Position numbers and translations under genes: made by a program. DNA of 64,000 nt from Pokkaliibacter plantistimulans (lineage in GTDB: Bacteria; Pseudomonadota; Gammaproteobacteria; Pseudomonadales; Balneatricaceae), in assembly GCF_046844695.1 (NCBI RefSeq), contig NZ_CP177354.1:4340001-4404000 (forward strand), read 5' to 3'. Below are positions 16,831-25,542 of this stretch, in pieces. How positions within the stretch are numbered: the stretch's first letter is position 1; every line of letters begins with the position of its first letter. The notes under the pieces are model-generated. The model was not told the origin of the DNA and ran no database searches. It saw nothing but the letters and a program-made list of their open reading frames with translations.

Positions 16831-17820
16831 GTGGCATTACTTAGCATCAAGAACCTCACGGTCACCTTCGGTGAGGGTGATAACCCTTTCCGCGCCGTTG
16901 ACCGTATCAGTTACACCGTGGATGAGGGCGAAGTGCTCGGCATCGTCGGTGAATCAGGCTCAGGCAAGAGCGTCAGCTCCCTGTCGGTCATGGGTCTTAT
17001 CGACTACCCGGGTAAGGTCAAGGCTGATGAGCTGACATTCGATGGCAGTGACCTGCTCAGCCTGTCAGCCAACGCCCGCCGCAAGATCACCGGTGATGAT
17101 ATCGCCATGATCTTTCAGGACCCGATGACCAGCCTGAACCCCTGCTTCACCGTCGGCTATCAGATAGTCGAAGCCCTGAAAGTGCACGGTGGCGGCAGCA
17201 AGAAAGAGCTGAAAGCTCGTGCTATTGAGCTGCTCAAGCAGGTCGGTATTCCTGCACCGGAAAGCCGTTTTGACAACTACCCCCACCAGCTGTCTGGCGG
17301 TATGAGCCAGCGCATGATGATTGCCATGGCCATCGCCTGTAATCCACGGCTGCTGATTGCTGATGAACCAACCACCGCGCTGGATGTCACCATTCAGGCA
17401 CAGATCATTGATCTGCTGGTGAATCTGCAAAAAGCCCGGGGCATGGGTCTGATCCTGATTACTCACGATCTGGCACTGGTGGCTGAAGTCGCCCACCGTA
17501 TTGTCGTGATGTATGCCGGTCAGATCGTCGAAATGGCCCCTGCCGATCAGCTGTTCGTCACCCCACGCCATCCCTACACCCAGGCGTTGCTGCGCTCTCT
17601 GCCAGAACACTCTGCAGGGCACGCGCGGTTGCAGGCGTTGCCCGGCGTGGTGCCCGGCAAGCATGACCGCCCGCAGGGCTGTCTGCTCAACCCGCGCTGC
17701 CCCTATGCCACTGACCGCTGCCGCAAGGAAGAGCCAGGCCTGCAGCCCTATCCGGGCAACAGCGCACGCATGGTGAAATGTTTTTATCCGCTGAATGATG
17801 AGGGGAGCCCGGCAGTATGA
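16831..17820 (+). CDS. dppD: Dipeptide ABC transporter ATPase DppD
   Basis: A 329-residue ATPase starting at GTG behind TAAGGAGG. Visible motifs are Walker A GESGSGKS, the signature LSGGMSQRMMIAMA, Walker B LLIADEPTTALD and the switch His in LILITHDLALVAE. The C-terminal oligopeptide-transporter extension GCLLNPRCPYATDRC carries the conserved cysteines. The start MALLSIKNLTVTFGEGDNPF is very like E. coli DppD. Its stop overlaps the dppF start as ATGA. Confidence 0.95.
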   Translation: MALLSIKNLTVTFGEGDNPFRAVDRISYTVDEGEVLGIVGESGSGKSVSSLSVMGLIDYPGKVKADELTFDGSDLLSLSANARRKITGDDIAMIFQDPMTSLNPCFTVGYQIVEALKVHGGGSKKELKARAIELLKQVGIPAPESRFDNYPHQLSGGMSQRMMIAMAIACNPRLLIADEPTTALDVTIQAQIIDLLVNLQKARGMGLILITHDLALVAEVAHRIVVMYAGQIVEMAPADQLFVTPRHPYTQALLRSLPEHSAGHARLQALPGVVPGKHDRPQGCLLNPRCPYATDRCRKEEPGLQPYPGNSARMVKCFYPLNDEGSPAV

Positions 17821-18794
17821 GCGAACCGATCCTGTTGGAAGCCCGTGATCTGAAACGTCATTACGACGTACGTCAGGGCCCGTTTAAACCTCACGCCACG
17901 GTCAAGGCACTGGACGGCGTTTCCTTCCGTGTCGAGCGGGGCAAGACGCTGGCTGTGGTCGGCGAATCAGGCTGTGGCAAATCGACACTGGCCAAGCTGC
18001 TGACGCTTATCGAGCAGCCCACTGCAGGTCAGCTGATGCTGGACGGCAAGGATGTCAGCGGTGCCAGCAAACAGGAGCTGGCGCAACTGCGGCAGAAAAT
18101 CCAGATCATTTTCCAGAACCCTTATGGCTCGCTGAACCCGCGCCAGAAAATTGGTGCCATTCTGGAAGAACCGCTGGTGATAAACACCTCGCTGACCAAG
18201 GCTGAACGCAAGGAAAAAGCGCTGGCCATCATGCGCAAGGTGGGTCTGAAGGAAGAGCATTATCAGCGTTATCCGCACATGTTCTCCGGTGGCCAGCGCC
18301 AGCGTATCGCCATTGCCCGCGGCCTGATGCTCAACCCCAGTGTAGTGGTGGCTGACGAGCCCGTGTCGGCACTGGACGTATCAGTTCAGGCTCAGGTACT
18401 GAACCTGATGATGGATCTGCAGGATGAACTGGGCCTCAGCTATATCTTCATCTCCCACGACCTGTCAGTGGTGGAGCATATTGCTGATGAAGTCATGGTG
18501 ATGTATCTGGGCAAGGTCGTGGAAAAAGGGCCGACAGCGACGATCTTTGATGATCCGCGTCATCCTTATACCCGCGCCCTGCTGTCATCTACCCCACGGC
18601 TGGACCCGAGCAAGCGTATTGAGAAGGTGAAACTGCTGGGCGAGCTGCCTTCACCGCTGAATCCGCCCGCTGGCTGTCCTTTCCATGGCCGCTGCCAGTT
18701 CGTGCAGGATCGTTGCAAGAGCGAAGTACCGCCGCTGCAAAGCCTGCAAGGTCGTCTGATTGCATGCCATGGCGTGGAAGAAGGCCGACTCTAA
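17817..18794 (+). CDS. dppF: Dipeptide ABC transporter ATPase DppF
   Basis: The second ATPase, 325 residues. It has Walker A GESGCGKST, signature FSGGQRQRIAIARG, Walker B VVVADEPVSALDVS and the C-terminal CPFHGRCQFVQDRC extension. DppD and DppF form the heterodimeric motor beneath DppBC. The 4-bp overlap with dppD indicates coupled translation. A terminator follows 36 bp after the stop. Confidence 0.95.
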   Translation: MSEPILLEARDLKRHYDVRQGPFKPHATVKALDGVSFRVERGKTLAVVGESGCGKSTLAKLLTLIEQPTAGQLMLDGKDVSGASKQELAQLRQKIQIIFQNPYGSLNPRQKIGAILEEPLVINTSLTKAERKEKALAIMRKVGLKEEHYQRYPHMFSGGQRQRIAIARGLMLNPSVVVADEPVSALDVSVQAQVLNLMMDLQDELGLSYIFISHDLSVVEHIADEVMVMYLGKVVEKGPTATIFDDPRHPYTRALLSSTPRLDPSKRIEKVKLLGELPSPLNPPAGCPFHGRCQFVQDRCKSEVPPLQSLQGRLIACHGVEEGRL

Positions 18795-18830
18795 CAGCTT
18801 GCCAGGGCCAAAGGCTCGACCAGTCGAATG

Positions 18831-18864
18831 CAAAAGCCGGGAATCCTCCCGGCTTTTGTGTTTT
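18831..18864 (+). terminator. Intrinsic terminator after dppF
   Basis: CAAAAGCCGGGA / TCCCGGCTTTTG, a 12-bp perfect stem with an ATCC loop followed by GTGTTTTG. It ends the dpp operon and separates it from the convergent hydrolase gene. Confidence 0.85.
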
Positions 18865-18895
18865 GACTCAGTTACTCATCAAAAAATTCGTTGGT

Positions 18896-19735
18896 TTACA
18901 TTGCACGAAGGGCACTGAGCAGCGCAGCACGAAATTCATCGGGCGCCGATAACTGCGGTGAATGGTCCGCCTCGGCGAAAACGGTTGCCTGGGCTTGCGG
19001 CATCTGCTCGCAAAGATATTGCACCACCCCAACGGGATAAAACTGGCTTTTCCCTCCGTACAGCAGCGCCACTGGCACGCTGATGGTTGGGGGTACATCA
19101 CGCCAGTCCTGCCGGGTCATGTCCTGCCATAGCTGAATCAGAGCCGGGGCATGGAGTGTGCCCAGATAGCTGCGCAGCTGCTGAATCAGCGGATGATCCT
19201 GTTCAATCGCAGCGGTAATACCTGGGTTCAGTCCCCTCGCTGCCAGATTAAGTGCAGCCTCAGCGAAATTCTGCCGCATCTCGGCCTGCAGCGCCTGATT
19301 CTGTGTCTCATCGAAGTGACCATAGATGGCAAATGGCCAGTCCCCTTTTTTCAGCAAGCAGGGTGACTGATCAATAAACACCACACCACGCAAATGATCG
19401 CTGCCAAAACGGCGGATGTAGTGCCACAGCAGCATCGCACCCATGGAGTGACCAACGATGACAGGATGACGAATCTGAAAGTGTTCAAGCATGAAATGCA
19501 GATCATCCACCAGCTGATCCAGGCTCATCGCCGTGGCTGTCTGCAAGGGTGCCGGGCGGTGTCCGCGGGCGCGCCACGCAATAACCTGATGCTCAGCAGC
19601 CAGATCATCAATAAAGGGCATCCAGATATGCGGGCCGGAGGTCCAGCCATGTAATAGCACCAGTGGCCTGCCTTGCCCCTGCACCAACACATCAATCGGT
19701 TCTCCATCAGGCAGTATGAGGGTCTGCATCATCAT
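18896..19735 (-). CDS. Alpha/beta-fold hydrolase
   Basis: A 279-residue cytoplasmic protein of the alpha/beta hydrolase superfamily. The oxyanion segment is VLLHGWTSGPHIW (about residue 28), the nucleophile elbow is VGHSMGAMLLW with Ser near residue 96, and a late ADHSPQLSAPDEF supplies the likely catalytic His. The acid is probably the Asp in the strand before it. It resembles the broad group of esterases, haloperoxidase-like and pimeloyl-ester enzymes; the substrate cannot be told. It is monocistronic and convergent with dppF. Confidence 0.85.
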   Translation of the reverse strand: MMMQTLILPDGEPIDVLVQGQGRPLVLLHGWTSGPHIWMPFIDDLAAEHQVIAWRARGHRPAPLQTATAMSLDQLVDDLHFMLEHFQIRHPVIVGHSMGAMLLWHYIRRFGSDHLRGVVFIDQSPCLLKKGDWPFAIYGHFDETQNQALQAEMRQNFAEAALNLAARGLNPGITAAIEQDHPLIQQLRSYLGTLHAPALIQLWQDMTRQDWRDVPPTISVPVALLYGGKSQFYPVGVVQYLCEQMPQAQATVFAEADHSPQLSAPDEFRAALLSALRAM

Positions 19736-19969
19736 TCTCCTTTGCCAGTTCTTTCCGCATCGTTAATACCCGCCAAACGACATCCTGCCGAACAGATTAG
19801 CCCGGCAGAATGACTCAGCCATGAAGCTCGTTGACCATCTGATGACAACTCAATCAGATTTTCTGAACAGGTTCGCCAACTATTTTTGATATTCATGTTC
19901 AAACAGCCTGTGCACAATGGCACCTATCGCAACCACTGAATCCGCAACAGGACATCAAGGAGCTTCACA

Positions 19970-20569
19970 ATGGCTAAAGTACTTGCACTCTATAACAGCC
20001 TGATGGGCGACAACGGCAACTCCACTCAGCTGGTCAACCTGTTCCTGCAAAAGTATCAGGCACAGAATGCTGGCTCCAGCGTCACCAAGCGTGATCTGGT
20101 TTCTGAAGCCCTGCCTCACCTGACACTGGCTGAAATGGGTGCGTGGATGACTCCCGCTGACCAGCGTACTGCAGAGCAGCAGGAAGTGGCTGCACTGTCA
20201 GACAACCTGATCAAAGAAGTACAGGACAGCGACGTCATCGTTATCGGTATGCCACTGTACAACTTCGGTATTTCTTCCCAGTTCAAAGCCTGGGTTGACC
20301 GCATTGCCCGCGCTGGCGTGACATTCAAATACACTGAGACCGGCCCGGTTGGCCTGATCACTGGCAAGAAAGTGTATGTACTGGCCGCGCGTGGTGGCAT
20401 GTATCAGGGCACTCCGGCTGACAGCCAGACTCCTTACCTGAAAACCACGCTGGGCTTCCTGGGCATGACCGACGTAGAGTTCGTCTACGCTGAAGGTCTG
20501 GCCATGGGCGACGAGTCCAAGAGCAAAGCGCTGTCAGCGGCTGACACCGCGATCAGCGAACTGGCCTAA
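19970..20569 (+). CDS. azoR: FMN-dependent NADH-azoreductase
   Basis: The 199-residue flavodoxin-fold oxidoreductase starts MAKVLALYNSLMGDNGNSTQ, then has IVIGMPLYNFGISSQFKAWV DRIARAGVTFKYTETGPVGL, and VLAARGGMYQG, all diagnostic of AzoR. These enzymes reduce quinones and azo compounds with NADH and FMN and act as a homodimer. An AAGGAG site precedes the ATG. Its stop codon is immediately followed by 14 copies of a 7-bp repeat, then a terminator. Confidence 0.93.
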   Translation: MAKVLALYNSLMGDNGNSTQLVNLFLQKYQAQNAGSSVTKRDLVSEALPHLTLAEMGAWMTPADQRTAEQQEVAALSDNLIKEVQDSDVIVIGMPLYNFGISSQFKAWVDRIARAGVTFKYTETGPVGLITGKKVYVLAARGGMYQGTPADSQTPYLKTTLGFLGMTDVEFVYAEGLAMGDESKSKALSAADTAISELA

Positions 20570-20667
20570 CTGCAAGCTGCAAGCTGCAAGCTGCAAGCTG
20601 CAAGCTGCAAGCTGCAAGCTGCAAGCTGCAAGCTGCAAGCTGCAAGCTGCAAGCTGCAAGCTGCAAG
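20570..20667 (+). repeat. Tandem heptanucleotide repeat (CTGCAAG)14
   Basis: Fourteen exact copies of CTGCAAG, 98 bp, start at the base after the azoR stop codon and end 15 bp before a terminator hairpin. Perfect identity over all units suggests recent slippage. The unit length is not a multiple of three, but the repeat lies outside the coding frame, so copy changes would alter only the 3' untranslated region. Confidence 0.97.
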
Positions 20668-20682
20668 CCAACAGTGTGTGTA

Positions 20683-20715
20683 AACAACAGGAGCCTCGTG
20701 CTCCTGTTGTTGTTT
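20683..20715 (+). terminator. Terminator after azoR
   Basis: AACAACAGGAGC / GCTCCTGTTGTT, a 12-bp stem with a CTCGT loop, followed by GTTTGG. It ends the azoR transcript beyond the heptamer repeat. Confidence 0.75.
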
Positions 20716-20819
20716 GGCTCCGAGACAACACTCCGTTGAGCTACCGATAGCCGCTCCAGCGCGCAGAGCATCTCTGCTAGACTGCCGCAACGCAGCAGAC
20801 GCCCGCAAGAGAGTGAGCC

Positions 20820-21770
20820 ATGGTTCTGGTCAACACCCTTATTCCCATTTTCGTCCTGATCGGCCTTGGCCTGTTCACTCGCCATATCAGGCTGTTCGAC
20901 AGCCAGTCCATACAGGTCTTCAACCCCTTTATCCTGAATATCTGCCTGCCTCCCCTGTTCTTCTGGTCAACCGCTTCAGTCGCCCTGACAGAAATTCTCA
21001 ACCTCCGCTTTATTGCCATTACGCTGGTCGCATCGTTACTCAGCGGCGCTCTGGTCTGGTGGCTGGCAAAGCGCTTCTGGAACATTCAGCATCCTGCTGA
21101 TCGAATGCTGCTCAGCCTGAGCGGGCTCAATCCCAATACTATTTATATGGGCGTACCGCTGTTTACCCTGTTATATGGCAGCCACGGCACCCTGCCTGTC
21201 ATCATCTCATCACTGACGTTCAATATTCTTTTTATGGGTCTGGGAATGGCGTTGCTGGATCACCTTACCCAGCCTGAGCCTACCCGGATCAGAACGCTGC
21301 TCGTTCGACTGTTTGTGAAGAACCCGCTGTTCATGCCCCCTCTGCTGGGCATGCTCTGGTCGGCCTGTGGCCTGCCCAAGCCAGAAGCCCTGTCAGGTTT
21401 GATGACGCTGCTGGCACAAGCCACCGCTCCGGTCGCTCTGTTCACCATGGGGCTCAGTTTGTATGGCCAAAGTGTGCGCGGTCAGCTCAAGCCCATCCTG
21501 CTGATCAGCAGTATCAAACTGCTGGTGCATCCCCTGCTCGCACTATTACTGGCGTCACTGTTCTGGCCTTTGCCCCGTATCTGGATGGAAGGTGTGGTAC
21601 TGGCGAACGCGTTACCGGCTGCAGCCATGGTCAGCGTGTTTGCTCTGAAGTATGAGCGTCAGGTCAGTGTGGTCTCGTCAGTGATCGTTATCAGTACTCT
21701 TGTCTCACTGCTGACACTGAGTGGCTGGATGCTGATACTGCCGTATTTACCTGCGCTTCGGGCGCACTAG
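20820..21770 (+). CDS. AEC-family (auxin efflux carrier-like) permease
   Basis: A 316-residue hydrophobic protein with about ten transmembrane helices, beginning NTLIPIFVLIGLGLFTRHIR. Family features are NPFILNICLPPLFFWSTAS in helix 2, GLNPNTIYMGVPLFTLLYG in the middle (usually GFMPNxGFMGxPL) and VLANALPAAAMVSVFALKYE near the end. AEC proteins are secondary transporters of organic anions such as malate, or of unknown metabolites. It is alone between azoR and the GGDEF-EAL gene; substrate unknown. Confidence 0.88.
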   Translation: MVLVNTLIPIFVLIGLGLFTRHIRLFDSQSIQVFNPFILNICLPPLFFWSTASVALTEILNLRFIAITLVASLLSGALVWWLAKRFWNIQHPADRMLLSLSGLNPNTIYMGVPLFTLLYGSHGTLPVIISSLTFNILFMGLGMALLDHLTQPEPTRIRTLLVRLFVKNPLFMPPLLGMLWSACGLPKPEALSGLMTLLAQATAPVALFTMGLSLYGQSVRGQLKPILLISSIKLLVHPLLALLLASLFWPLPRIWMEGVVLANALPAAAMVSVFALKYERQVSVVSSVIVISTLVSLLTLSGWMLILPYLPALRAH

Positions 21771-22093
21771 CGTCCGAGTCCCAGCGGGAATGTGCTCAAA
21801 AGAACGGTCCTGAATCGCTGTTATCTGCAAACTTCACTTTACACAAACATGACTCTGTAAAAATCGCATCTATACTTCTCTGAGTAACAAAATCCTGTTC
21901 ACTCACTGCCTTTCTCTGCTACCGCGCCACCTCTCCCGTGGCGCCTGTGAGATGGTATGGCTCAGGTCGAAATCCAGCCGCTCATCTCCTATGCTAATTG
22001 GCAGGGCGTAAGCGCCTGGCCGATAAACTTTCTCGTTGATGGATGAGCATACGCTCGCTAGCGCCGCGACCAGACCCCGGTAGAGGCTTGTAG
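21771..22093 (+). promoter_or_regulatory. Leader region of the GGDEF-EAL gene with possible RNA structure
   Basis: This 323-bp gap has no gene. A 7-bp hairpin GCGCCAC/GTGGCGC lies at 21924-21944. Beyond it three nested pairings can be drawn: GGTCG (21965-21969) with CGACC (22067-22071), GCTCATC (21980-21986) with GATGAGC (22042-22048), and GGCG/CGCC (22005-22016) around a TAAG loop. The outermost pairing ends 22 bp before the start codon, near the AGAGG ribosome-binding site. I looked for the c-di-GMP-I and -II consensus and did not recognise either. A structured leader is plausible but unproven. Confidence 0.35.
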
Positions 22094-25000
22094 ATGGTCA
22101 GTATGAAGTCAGGCAGATATGGAAGGTTATGGTTGTTGATGCTGCTATGGCTATGGCAGTGCGCCCAGACTGCATCGGCAGCGTCTGATCAGGAGCTCCT
22201 TGCTGTTGGCGATGCCCGCTTCCCTCCTTACGAATACCTGACTCAGGATGGCAAGCCCACTGGCTTCAACATTGATCTGCTGCAGGCCATTGCCAGAGAA
22301 AGTAAGCTCAATATAAGAAGCAGACTGGGCCAGTGGCATCAGGTCCTCGATGAATTCAATCGCGGCGATGCACAAATCATCGCGATCTATGCCTCTCCTG
22401 AACGCCGCGATAAATATCTGTTATCAGACCCGATCGCCATTACCTCCTATATTCTGGTTCGCAACGTCAACTCCCCTTCGATGCAGGGTCCATCGTCCCT
22501 CGGTGATCGCGAAGTCGTGGTGCAGGCAAGCTCTTACGGTGAAAGTAGCCTGTTACAAAATCTTCCTCATGCGCAATTGATCAAGGCTCCCTCAGAGTGG
22601 GACGTACTGCGCATGGTGAATGAAAACCGCTATGCCTACGGCTATGTCACCTTCCAGACCGCTGGCTACATGATCCACAAGGGAGATTTCAGTAACGTCG
22701 TACTGACCGGCAGTGAAATCAGTTCTCATCCCTATGTCTTTGCCGTGGCGAAAGGGAATACCGAACTGCTCAATGCCATCAACAACGGCCTCGATAAGGT
22801 CAAGGCCTCCGGAGAGTTCGATAACCTGTATAACAGGTGGTTCCGGGATTTCTATGAGGAAAACTTCCAGAGCATTCTGGCAGTACTGGCCGCCATTCTG
22901 ATTGCCATACTGCTGATGCTGCTGTGGGTGGGGCTCCTGCGCTATCAGATTGCCAGGGTGCGCAGCTCGCTGGACCGTGAATATCAGACCCGCATTCAGG
23001 TAGAAAAACATCTGGCGCGCTTCGCCAAGACCCAGCAATGGATCACCAACTTCAGTAATGTCGGTATCTGGGTTTACGACTACCGCACAGAACTGCTGGA
23101 AATCAATGGCACGCTGGCCGATACCCTGTCGCTCAAAACCATTGCCCTGCGACTGCAGCTGGATGAAGTACTCGAAGGTATCAGGGATGCGGATCATGCC
23201 CACCTGCGTCGCTTCTTTTCCATCAAGATTCCCAACAGCAAACACATCTGCGAATGTCTGGTGATCACCAACGATGTGCCGGAAAAAACCCTGCTGTTGC
23301 GCGGTCGGCTGGATGAGCAGGATGAACAACAGGCTCCGGGTAGCCGCGCCGTCGGTATTCTGCTGGATGTCACCGCCACCCATACCATTCAAAAGCAACT
23401 TCAACGCAGCGAACGCAGCATGGAAGTGCTGGTGGCCAATATCCCCGGAGCCGTATTTCGTGTGCAGGCCAATCAGGATCTGGAGGTCAGCTTTGTTTCC
23501 GCCGGCCTCAAGCACATCATCGGCAGCGAAACCTTGCCCAAGTCATCCCCGGTCAAACAACCCAACCTGAAAAGCATCATCCACCCTGCTGACTGGATTC
23601 TGGTGCGCGATACCCTGTGTCACGCTGCCGATACCAATGAGTCCTTCTCCTTCAGTCACCGGGTCACCGACCTCGATGGCAATGTGCGCTGGGTGCTCAA
23701 TCAGGGGCAGGGCATGATTGACAACGAAACCGGCGTGGGCTGGATTGAGGGGGTCTTTTTCGATGAAACAGACCAGATTCTCAATGCCCAGCGCCTGGAT
23801 TACCTCGCACACCGGGATCCGCTGACAGGGCTGGCCAACCGCTACACGTTCCAGCAGCGCGCCGAACAGGCGTTACAATCTGCCAGCCGTAATCAACATC
23901 ATCTGGCCTTTATCCTGATGGATCTCGATAACTTCAAGGCCATTAACGACAGTCTGGGGCACAATGTCGGCGACGAAGTGCTGATGCAGATTTCCACCCG
24001 GCTGGCCGACACCCTGCGCGCCAACGAGACGCTGTGTCGTATCGGCGGCGATGAGTTTGTGGTGGTAGTTCCCCAGGTCTTCCAGACGGATCATCTGTTG
24101 CCACTGATCCGCCGCCTGCGCGAAGCATTGACTACGCCAGTGGTCCTGTCGACCGGCCCTCTGTCACTGACCACCAGTATTGGTGTCAGCATCTATCCGG
24201 AAGACGGCACTCAGGTTCAGGATCTGCTGAAAAGTGCAGATACCGCCCTGTATGAATCGAAGGCGTCGGGTAAAAACACCTTCACCTTCTTTACCAGTGA
24301 AATGGGGCGTCAGACCGAATACCGTTTCTGGATAGAAACCGAGCTGCGCCGTGCACTCGAACAGCGCCAGCTGCATCTGGTCTATCAGCCGCAATTCAGA
24401 CTCGACACCCTGCAGCTCTATGGTCTGGAGGTGCTGATTCGCTGGAACCACCCCGAAGCAGGATTCATCTCTCCCGCGGATTTCATTCCCATTGCCGAAA
24501 GTGCCGGACTGATTCAGTCCCTTGGCCACTACGTGCAGGAAACCAGCCTGCAGCAACTACACCACTGGCTGGATCAGGGTTTCGAGCCCGGTGTACTGTC
24601 TATCAACGCCTCCGTATACGAACTAGGTGATGCCGGCTATTACAGCCGCCTGATCAAGTTGCTGGAGCATTACGCCATCGCCAGAGAACTGGTCACCATT
24701 GAAGTGACCGAAAGCATCTTCATCGATGACAACCCCACCCTCAAAGCCCAGCTCAACTCCCTCGTCGATCAGGGCATCCGTCTGGCTATTGATGACTTCG
24801 GCAAGGGCTATTCCTCGCTCTCGTATATCAAGAAGATCAGGGCTGACCTCCTCAAAATCGATCAGAGCTTCGTGCAGGAACTGGGTAAAACGCCGGAAGC
24901 TGATGCGCTGGTGATGGCCATGTTATCTATGGCCAATGCGCTTGATATCCGGGTTCTGGCGGAAGGGTGTGAAGATGAACGCACCCTTGAGATTCTCAAA

Positions 25001-25114
25001 GACTACGGTTGCCATCTGGTACAGGGTTATCTGCTGGCACACCCCATGCCGGCAGACCAGCTTCAGGCACGGTTTCTGCAAGCGCCCCTGCCTGAATCTG
25101 ATACACTCGGTTGA
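22094..25114 (+). CDS. Transmembrane receptor with SBP_bac_3, PAS-like, GGDEF and EAL domains
   Basis: A 1006-residue c-di-GMP protein. A signal segment (LLMLLWLWQCAQTASA) precedes a periplasmic solute-binding domain of the amino-acid type (about 35-255: LLAVGDARFPPYEYLTQDGK PTGFNIDLLQAIA). A transmembrane helix follows at about 260-285, then PAS-like regions (about 300-560), a GGDEF domain with RIGGDEFVVVV at about 650 and an EAL domain with LYGLEVLIRW at about 775, DDFGKGYSSLSYIKK at 900 and LAEGCEDERTLE. EAL is EVL here, keeping the metal-binding Glu. Both activities look intact. It probably converts a periplasmic ligand into c-di-GMP change. A start at 22103 is also possible. Confidence 0.92.
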   Translation: MVSMKSGRYGRLWLLMLLWLWQCAQTASAASDQELLAVGDARFPPYEYLTQDGKPTGFNIDLLQAIARESKLNIRSRLGQWHQVLDEFNRGDAQIIAIYASPERRDKYLLSDPIAITSYILVRNVNSPSMQGPSSLGDREVVVQASSYGESSLLQNLPHAQLIKAPSEWDVLRMVNENRYAYGYVTFQTAGYMIHKGDFSNVVLTGSEISSHPYVFAVAKGNTELLNAINNGLDKVKASGEFDNLYNRWFRDFYEENFQSILAVLAAILIAILLMLLWVGLLRYQIARVRSSLDREYQTRIQVEKHLARFAKTQQWITNFSNVGIWVYDYRTELLEINGTLADTLSLKTIALRLQLDEVLEGIRDADHAHLRRFFSIKIPNSKHICECLVITNDVPEKTLLLRGRLDEQDEQQAPGSRAVGILLDVTATHTIQKQLQRSERSMEVLVANIPGAVFRVQANQDLEVSFVSAGLKHIIGSETLPKSSPVKQPNLKSIIHPADWILVRDTLCHAADTNESFSFSHRVTDLDGNVRWVLNQGQGMIDNETGVGWIEGVFFDETDQILNAQRLDYLAHRDPLTGLANRYTFQQRAEQALQSASRNQHHLAFILMDLDNFKAINDSLGHNVGDEVLMQISTRLADTLRANETLCRIGGDEFVVVVPQVFQTDHLLPLIRRLREALTTPVVLSTGPLSLTTSIGVSIYPEDGTQVQDLLKSADTALYESKASGKNTFTFFTSEMGRQTEYRFWIETELRRALEQRQLHLVYQPQFRLDTLQLYGLEVLIRWNHPEAGFISPADFIPIAESAGLIQSLGHYVQETSLQQLHHWLDQGFEPGVLSINASVYELGDAGYYSRLIKLLEHYAIARELVTIEVTESIFIDDNPTLKAQLNSLVDQGIRLAIDDFGKGYSSLSYIKKIRADLLKIDQSFVQELGKTPEADALVMAMLSMANALDIRVLAEGCEDERTLEILKDYGCHLVQGYLLAHPMPADQLQARFLQAPLPESDTLG

Positions 25115-25263
25115 GTTTCATACCTCTGGGCACGCTTGGCCAGCCTTCTCAGCATTCGCTGAGGCAAAACAGTGATATTGAATCAGCTATGTGAGATGGC
25201 ACGGCGCACTATTACGGTGCAGTGCTGACTGTTGCTGACGCAAAATCATCACGATGCTGGCTT
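25115..25263. other. Intergenic, no gene seen
   Basis: Non-coding stretch between the GGDEF-EAL gene and a miniature element; with that element and the following 120 bp it forms a 428-bp gap before the chemoreceptor gene. No promoter or terminator consensus is clear. Confidence 0.3.
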
Positions 25264-25421
25264 AGAATGTGTTCACGATCTCGCGAGCCAGAGCAAAACA
25301 AGGCGAAGAGCGCTGAGGAAGCACCTTTTATCCCTGATAAATGGTAGCGAGCCTAAACATGCATTCCGAAGAGCTTTTCAACGCAGTTTGGCCGACGCAC
25401 AGCAGATCGTGAGTACATTCT
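25264..25421. mobile_element. Second type of miniature inverted-repeat element
   Basis: A 158-bp stretch with 18-bp terminal inverted repeats: AGAATGTGTTCACGATCT at the left and AGATCGTGAGTACATTCT at the right, which match in 16 of 18 positions when one is reversed and complemented. No protein is encoded. It differs entirely from the TA-flanked element at 10.5, 53 and 63 kb. Its termini look like those of a non-autonomous IS derivative; the parent family cannot be named from this sequence alone. Confidence 0.6.
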
Positions 25422-25542
25422 TGGTATCTGCCCTGCTTGAACATTCATACCTAACTACCCGTTCATCATCCAACCAACCTGTGCCTCGCCAGCACCCGGA
25501 GGCGTGATGAACTTATGACTCATGCCAGACCGGAGAGCATGC

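Noticed and set aside
20534..20885. Leftward open frames with LQLAACS repeats
   Set aside because: They are translations of the CTGCAAG tandem repeat; a 7-bp unit gives open frames in all phases.
21771..22093. c-di-GMP riboswitch before the GGDEF-EAL gene
   Set aside because: The conserved core blocks of the known classes are not present, so only a generic structured leader is proposed.
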